Source: Chloromonas sp. AAM2
Lineage: Eukaryota > Chlorophyta > Chlorophyceae > Chlamydomonadales > Chlamydomonadaceae
Reading direction: 5' to 3'
Assembly: GCA_004335635.1 (NCBI GenBank)
Contig: QAXH01005851.1
Location: 1 to 12,412, forward strand
DNA length: 12,412 nucleotides
In this document: positions 9,081 through 12,412 of the stretch, piece by piece
Position numbering within the stretch: position 1 is the stretch's first letter
How the letters are laid out: each line of letters opens with the position of its first letter
Notes under the pieces: model-generated
What the model was told of the DNA's origin: nothing
Databases searched by the model: none
The model's input: only the letters and a program-made list of their open reading frames with translations
Position numbers and translations under genes: made by a program

Positions 9081-12000
9081 TCATTGGCTATGCGGCTCCT
9101 GCAGACCACCATGTGAAGAACAATTGACAGGTTTGTGATGCTCCTGTGGTTTACCTTGTGCTTCGGTCAGGCGGTTGCACAGGTCCAGGAGTTGGGCTTC
9201 CAACCGCTGAGGGCTGCCGTTCCTGCACGTGGCAGAGCATCTGGCTCAGGAACAGGAGCCAGTCGGCCAACAGTCTGACCGGAGAACGGCAAACCAAGCA
9301 AATAATCAGCAACCAACCAGGAAGTTGTTGGGCGCGTACATAAGCAACTCGTTCCACCAGAACAGTCCTATGCTTATTGGGTGGTTCCACCAAAGCCCAG
9401 CTCTGGTGCAAAAGTTGGTAATGGTTCACAAGAGCGGAGCACATGCAAAACAAGGCAGGATGCACTTACTCTGTCAAGGTATTCGCCTGCTTATTGGAAG
9501 TCCAGCTCTTCCAGCTTTCATTGAAACCGTCCTCAGCGACGGGGCCCATGGCCATGCCCACTCGCGCACCAGCAGCAGAGCCGTTTTGCGACATAGTGGG
9601 GCTGCGAGAGCTCATGCTCGGCAGGAACGTCGAGCCGCGCGTGCTGTTTCTCAAACCCGTTTCAAGGCTTTGAAGGTAACCGACTTCCATGCTGCGCCTG
9701 TGGCTGTGCTCGGCATTGTATCTGTCATTGTGGTCGATGTTCTGCCTTGACGTGTGGCCAAGGCTTTGCCTGCGACTCTGACCGACTGGCTGATTTGCGA
9801 TTGAATTGTCAAAGGTCAACTGCCTAAGGCTGTGTCCAGTGCTGTGCCTGTAACTGTGGCCTACACTCCGCTTGGGGTTATGTCCAGGGATTAGAATGCC
9901 GTCGTCACTGTTTTTGCTGACGATGTGGTTGTCCGCAGAAAAGACCTGCTTTTGTTCCACGGTTGGTCTTGAGCTTTGCTCGATGCTTCGCCTGTAGTTG
10001 CGCTCTAAACTCTGCTTGCGGTTCGGATCACTGCTGTACTTTTGGCTGCGCTCATTGCTTTGACGTAGGCTGCGCTCCAAACTTTGCCTGCGGATGATCT
10101 CCGCCAAAGCTGCGCTCTCTCCGCTGGCATGACTGCTGGCTCTTTTCGTATCCCGAGTGCGCGGGGTGTGAGAAGGGCTGTCCGGCGTCGTGCCTGAAAC
10201 GTCTGTACTGGCGGCCAAAAGAAACGCATCACGTGTCCTTTGCCCCGACACACCTCCGGAGGGGCCCCGATACAGGCCACTGGCGTTTTCGATTGTGGTA
10301 CGCCTACATGCAGGAATGTCCCAAGCGTCCAAGGGTGCCTCGCCAGCTTGCTTTACCTGCGGGCGCCACCGGGGGGGCCGTCCTGGGCTGGGCTCGGCGC
10401 TATCCGCCTGTCCGTTGCCAGCACTGTTAACCACAACCGCGTCTTCCTCCTGCGCCTCCGTGCTTGACATGATGACCTCCAGAGCCCTGCTGACGCTGGG
10501 GCTAGGAATGCCGAGCAGGTCGCTCATGAACCAGGAAGAACTCCGGTCTGGGAGCTGCAGGTTGCTTCCTGCATGCAACTCAAGCCGTGCATCGGAAGCC
10601 TGGTCCTCATGTGCTCCTCCACTTGAGTTGTCATCCAAGAGCGCATGCTGTGCAGCCTCCCACTCGCCAACTTTCAGCAGATATGTACGCTGCAGGCATG
10701 GTCAAAGTGCAGACATGTACATTTGCAGGTTATCTGAGCTACTCCTACCAGCCGGTGCAGGGAGCCTTGCCCTCGTTAACAGCTAGTCGTTGGACTTAGC
10801 GCTGGCATGCTGGCAGTGGCACTGCCTTGATTTGAAGCTCGAAACCAGTAAGCACAACGCCTGGCTTGGTGGTGCATGAACAGCTGACAACGCCACGTCA
10901 GGCTCATGGGGCGCTCGCACGCACCATAACTCCTTTGCCCTTGACGCGGCGTGCGCCACACGGCATGAAGTCGTAGTCAGAGTAAGACTCCTGTCCGCAT
11001 GGGTGCATGTCAGCAGCATTTGCAGTGTCGTCGGACGTGCCGGCGCCCAAGTCAAAACCAACCTTGGACGGTCCGCGGCACAATCGCTCTCGCTGCGAGC
11101 GCAAGGCAAGCAACGTGACACGTTTGCAAACACAAAACCAACAGAAACGTGTTGCTAACAAGTCTTGCGCGAGTTCGCGCTCATGAGACAGTTGACAGGC
11201 CCTTTGGATCCACCAGCAGGCTGAAGGTGATCCTGGAGGCTGCGCCTGGCAAGCGGCAACTGTTGGCCAGGCTCAAGTCTGTTCTGTTCTGGCGGGGTGT
11301 GAGCGCGTCATATCTTTTATGAGTTGAGGATTTTCGTCACTTGCAACAGTGGCAGTGTGTTGCGTTCTGCCCTCTAGTGCGTTGGCAGGCCGTAACAGCT
11401 GATGATGCAGCCACCATGGTCCAGCCCCATCCAGCCGATTCATGGTTCAACTTGTCGTGCATGTGCAGTGCTGCTTGCCATCCACAAGTCACCCCTTGCA
11501 CCCTCCCCTTTGCTTTCCCCCTGCTGACATTGTTCCCTTTGCTTTCCACGCATTGACTCACCTGCCAAAGTTCTCTTTGATTTCCCCTTGCACTTCCCTT
11601 GCCAGTCCCCGTCTTCCCGGGTATCGACTTACCTGCCATCGCTTGACCTCCATGTAGGTCGCCTCGCTGACCTGGGCACACGAGGGGAAGCTGGTGCTCT
11701 CCATGCGGCTGGCGGTGTTCTGCATGGCAGGAGCAGGGGCAGGGCACATGCACTGAGCCACACGTGTCAAGTCAACCATTGCTGCAGTCCAACACCCGTG
11801 AACATGAATGATGCATGAGTGTGGACTTGGTGTCCACTTGCATGGCATGTCACAAAGTGTCGGCGGCTGACGGTTTGTACACTCTGCAGAGCATGGACCA
11901 TGTGGTTGCGCCTCTGCATGGAGGACCCATTGTGAGGTTGCTGAATGAGTGCTATCTCATGCTTGGTAAAATCAGCGCGGAAGGGGCAAGATTGCCTCCG

Positions 12001-12174
12001 CCTCGCTGTGCGCAATTTTGGCCCCACTGGCTACATATCCCTTCAGCACCCAATTATCCAATCATGTGGTGGGATGACTAATGGGTGGGGTGACTATTAT
12101 GTACACGTGTATTAACTCGGTTGCCGCGGGGCCTGAAGGGATGCCAGGGGTCCAGGCACTCACCACCGTATCCC
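9081..12174 (-). CDS. Class III adenylate/guanylate cyclase, C-terminal part (5' end outside window)
   Basis: Class III cyclases make cAMP or cGMP from ATP or GTP. Proposed exons on the minus strand, in transcript order: 12174-12164 (11 nt, phase 1 start, GDTV), 11719-11633 (29 codons, NTASRMESTS then QVSEATYMEV), 11092-10925 (56 codons, ending VKGKGVM, donor GTGCGT), 10689-9470 (begins RTYLL, phase 2 end, donor GTAAGT) and 9240-9081 (ends TGA). GDTV-NTASR-MES, QVSEATY and VKGKGVM-RTYLL are family signatures in the right order, and the Asn and Arg of NTASR are the transition-state pair. The metal-binding Asp residues and the base-selecting residues lie upstream, so ATP or GTP preference cannot be read. 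About 25-30 extra residues sit between QVSEATY and VKGKG. The tail of about 460 residues is disordered, contains an octapeptide repeat, and may end in a short helix (QRLEAQLLDLCNRLTEAQ). If the GTAAGT donor is unused, translation stops at 9466-9468. The cyclase identity is firm; the exact exon ends and C-terminus are inferred. Confidence 0.85.
9631..10092 (-). repeat. Octapeptide repeat array in the cyclase tail (about 19 units)
   Basis: Read in the coding frame, this stretch divides into 18 units of eight residues plus one of ten, with no gaps. Clear units are RRQSLERS, LRQSNERS, RKQSLERN, YRRSIEQS, PKRSVGHS, YRHSTGHS, RRQSLGHT, HRRSMEVG and LRNSTRGS. The consensus is about x-R-(R/Q/K)-S-(L/I/V)-(E/G)-(H/R/Q)-(S/N). 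Several units match the basic-directed kinase site R-(R/K)-x-S used by PKA and PKG. The units in the middle (QVFSADNH to GILIPGHN) are strongly decayed. The DNA shows a matching degenerate 24-bp period, for example CTTTGCCTGCG on the plus strand. Binding or phosphorylation is inferred, not shown. Confidence 0.8.
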
Positions 12175-12323
12175 CTGCGAGCAGCGAGCACACACAAGCA
12201 AACATATTAGAATAAATTTACGAGAAACAAAGCCTTGCACGATGTATGCAGTGTAAGGGGGCATGCCTTGTGAGATCCCAGGCGAGCAGTGCAGGGCTGA
12301 GTTGACGCGTTGGCAACACCTTC

Positions 12324-12347
12324 CATCATCATCATCATCATCATCAT
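12324..12347. repeat. (CAT)8 microsatellite
   Basis: Eight uninterrupted CAT units, followed by TTCATCATTACAT. By the gene model it falls in an upstream intron of the cyclase gene. It is likely to vary in length between strains. Confidence 0.95.
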
Positions 12348-12412
12348 TTCATCATTACATGGCTTTTCATGGTTCAACCCACGGTGCTGCAGCTAGACAC
12401 AATATCTCTCCA

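Noticed and set aside
12395..12412. Minus-strand reading ERYCV at the right edge, resembling the RYC(L)FG segment before GDTV in guanylate cyclases.
   Set aside because: It is followed at once by TAG, and no GT donor nearby gives the phase 1 needed by the micro-exon. It could be real through another tiny exon, but the window edge prevents a decision.

Overview
The window looks like nuclear DNA of a green alga, most likely a chlorophyte of the chlorophycean/volvocine kind. The evidence is: genes broken into short exons by GT-AG introns of about 100-620 bp, with donors such as GTGCGC, GTGAGT and GTAAGT; a secreted Ala-rich protein with a long Ser-Pro run, as in hydroxyproline-rich algal wall proteins; a class III nucleotide cyclase of algal/eukaryotic type; and very many copies of the palindrome TGCATGCA in introns and spacers. 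No species can be named from this. All three gene models lie on the minus strand and were assembled by eye from reading frame, splice consensus and intron phase, so they are predictions.

Right part (9081-12174, minus): the 3' half of a class III adenylate/guanylate cyclase. An 11-nt micro-exon gives GDTV, the next exon gives NTASRMES...QVSEATY, the next ends in VKGKGVM, and the next begins RTYLL. A tail of about 460 residues follows, with about nineteen octapeptide repeats rich in Arg-Arg-x-Ser sites. The 5' end of the gene lies beyond the right edge.

Centre (3404-5905, minus): a complete eight-exon gene for a predicted 332-residue secreted protein. It has a signal peptide, then repeated Ala-rich modules of the AxALAQA type that follow the exon boundaries, and one block of 15 Pro-Ser-type pairs. 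The exon lengths sum to 999 nt, exactly 333 codons, and every junction keeps the frame. A 5' UTR intron (6219-5970) is likely, and its donor lies inside a nested inverted repeat.

Left part (256-2242, minus): weaker evidence for a third, unrecognised gene. Four candidate exons are all in phase 0, starting at an ATG in good context at 2242. The gene probably runs off the left edge.

The 3 kb spacer between the cyclase and the secreted-protein gene (about 6290-9080) holds a 21-bp minisatellite, an apparently perfect 196-bp tandem duplication and one ambiguous exon-like stretch at 7032-7268. I found no tRNA, rRNA, CRISPR or recognisable transposase. Nothing in the sequence ties the three genes to one pathway.
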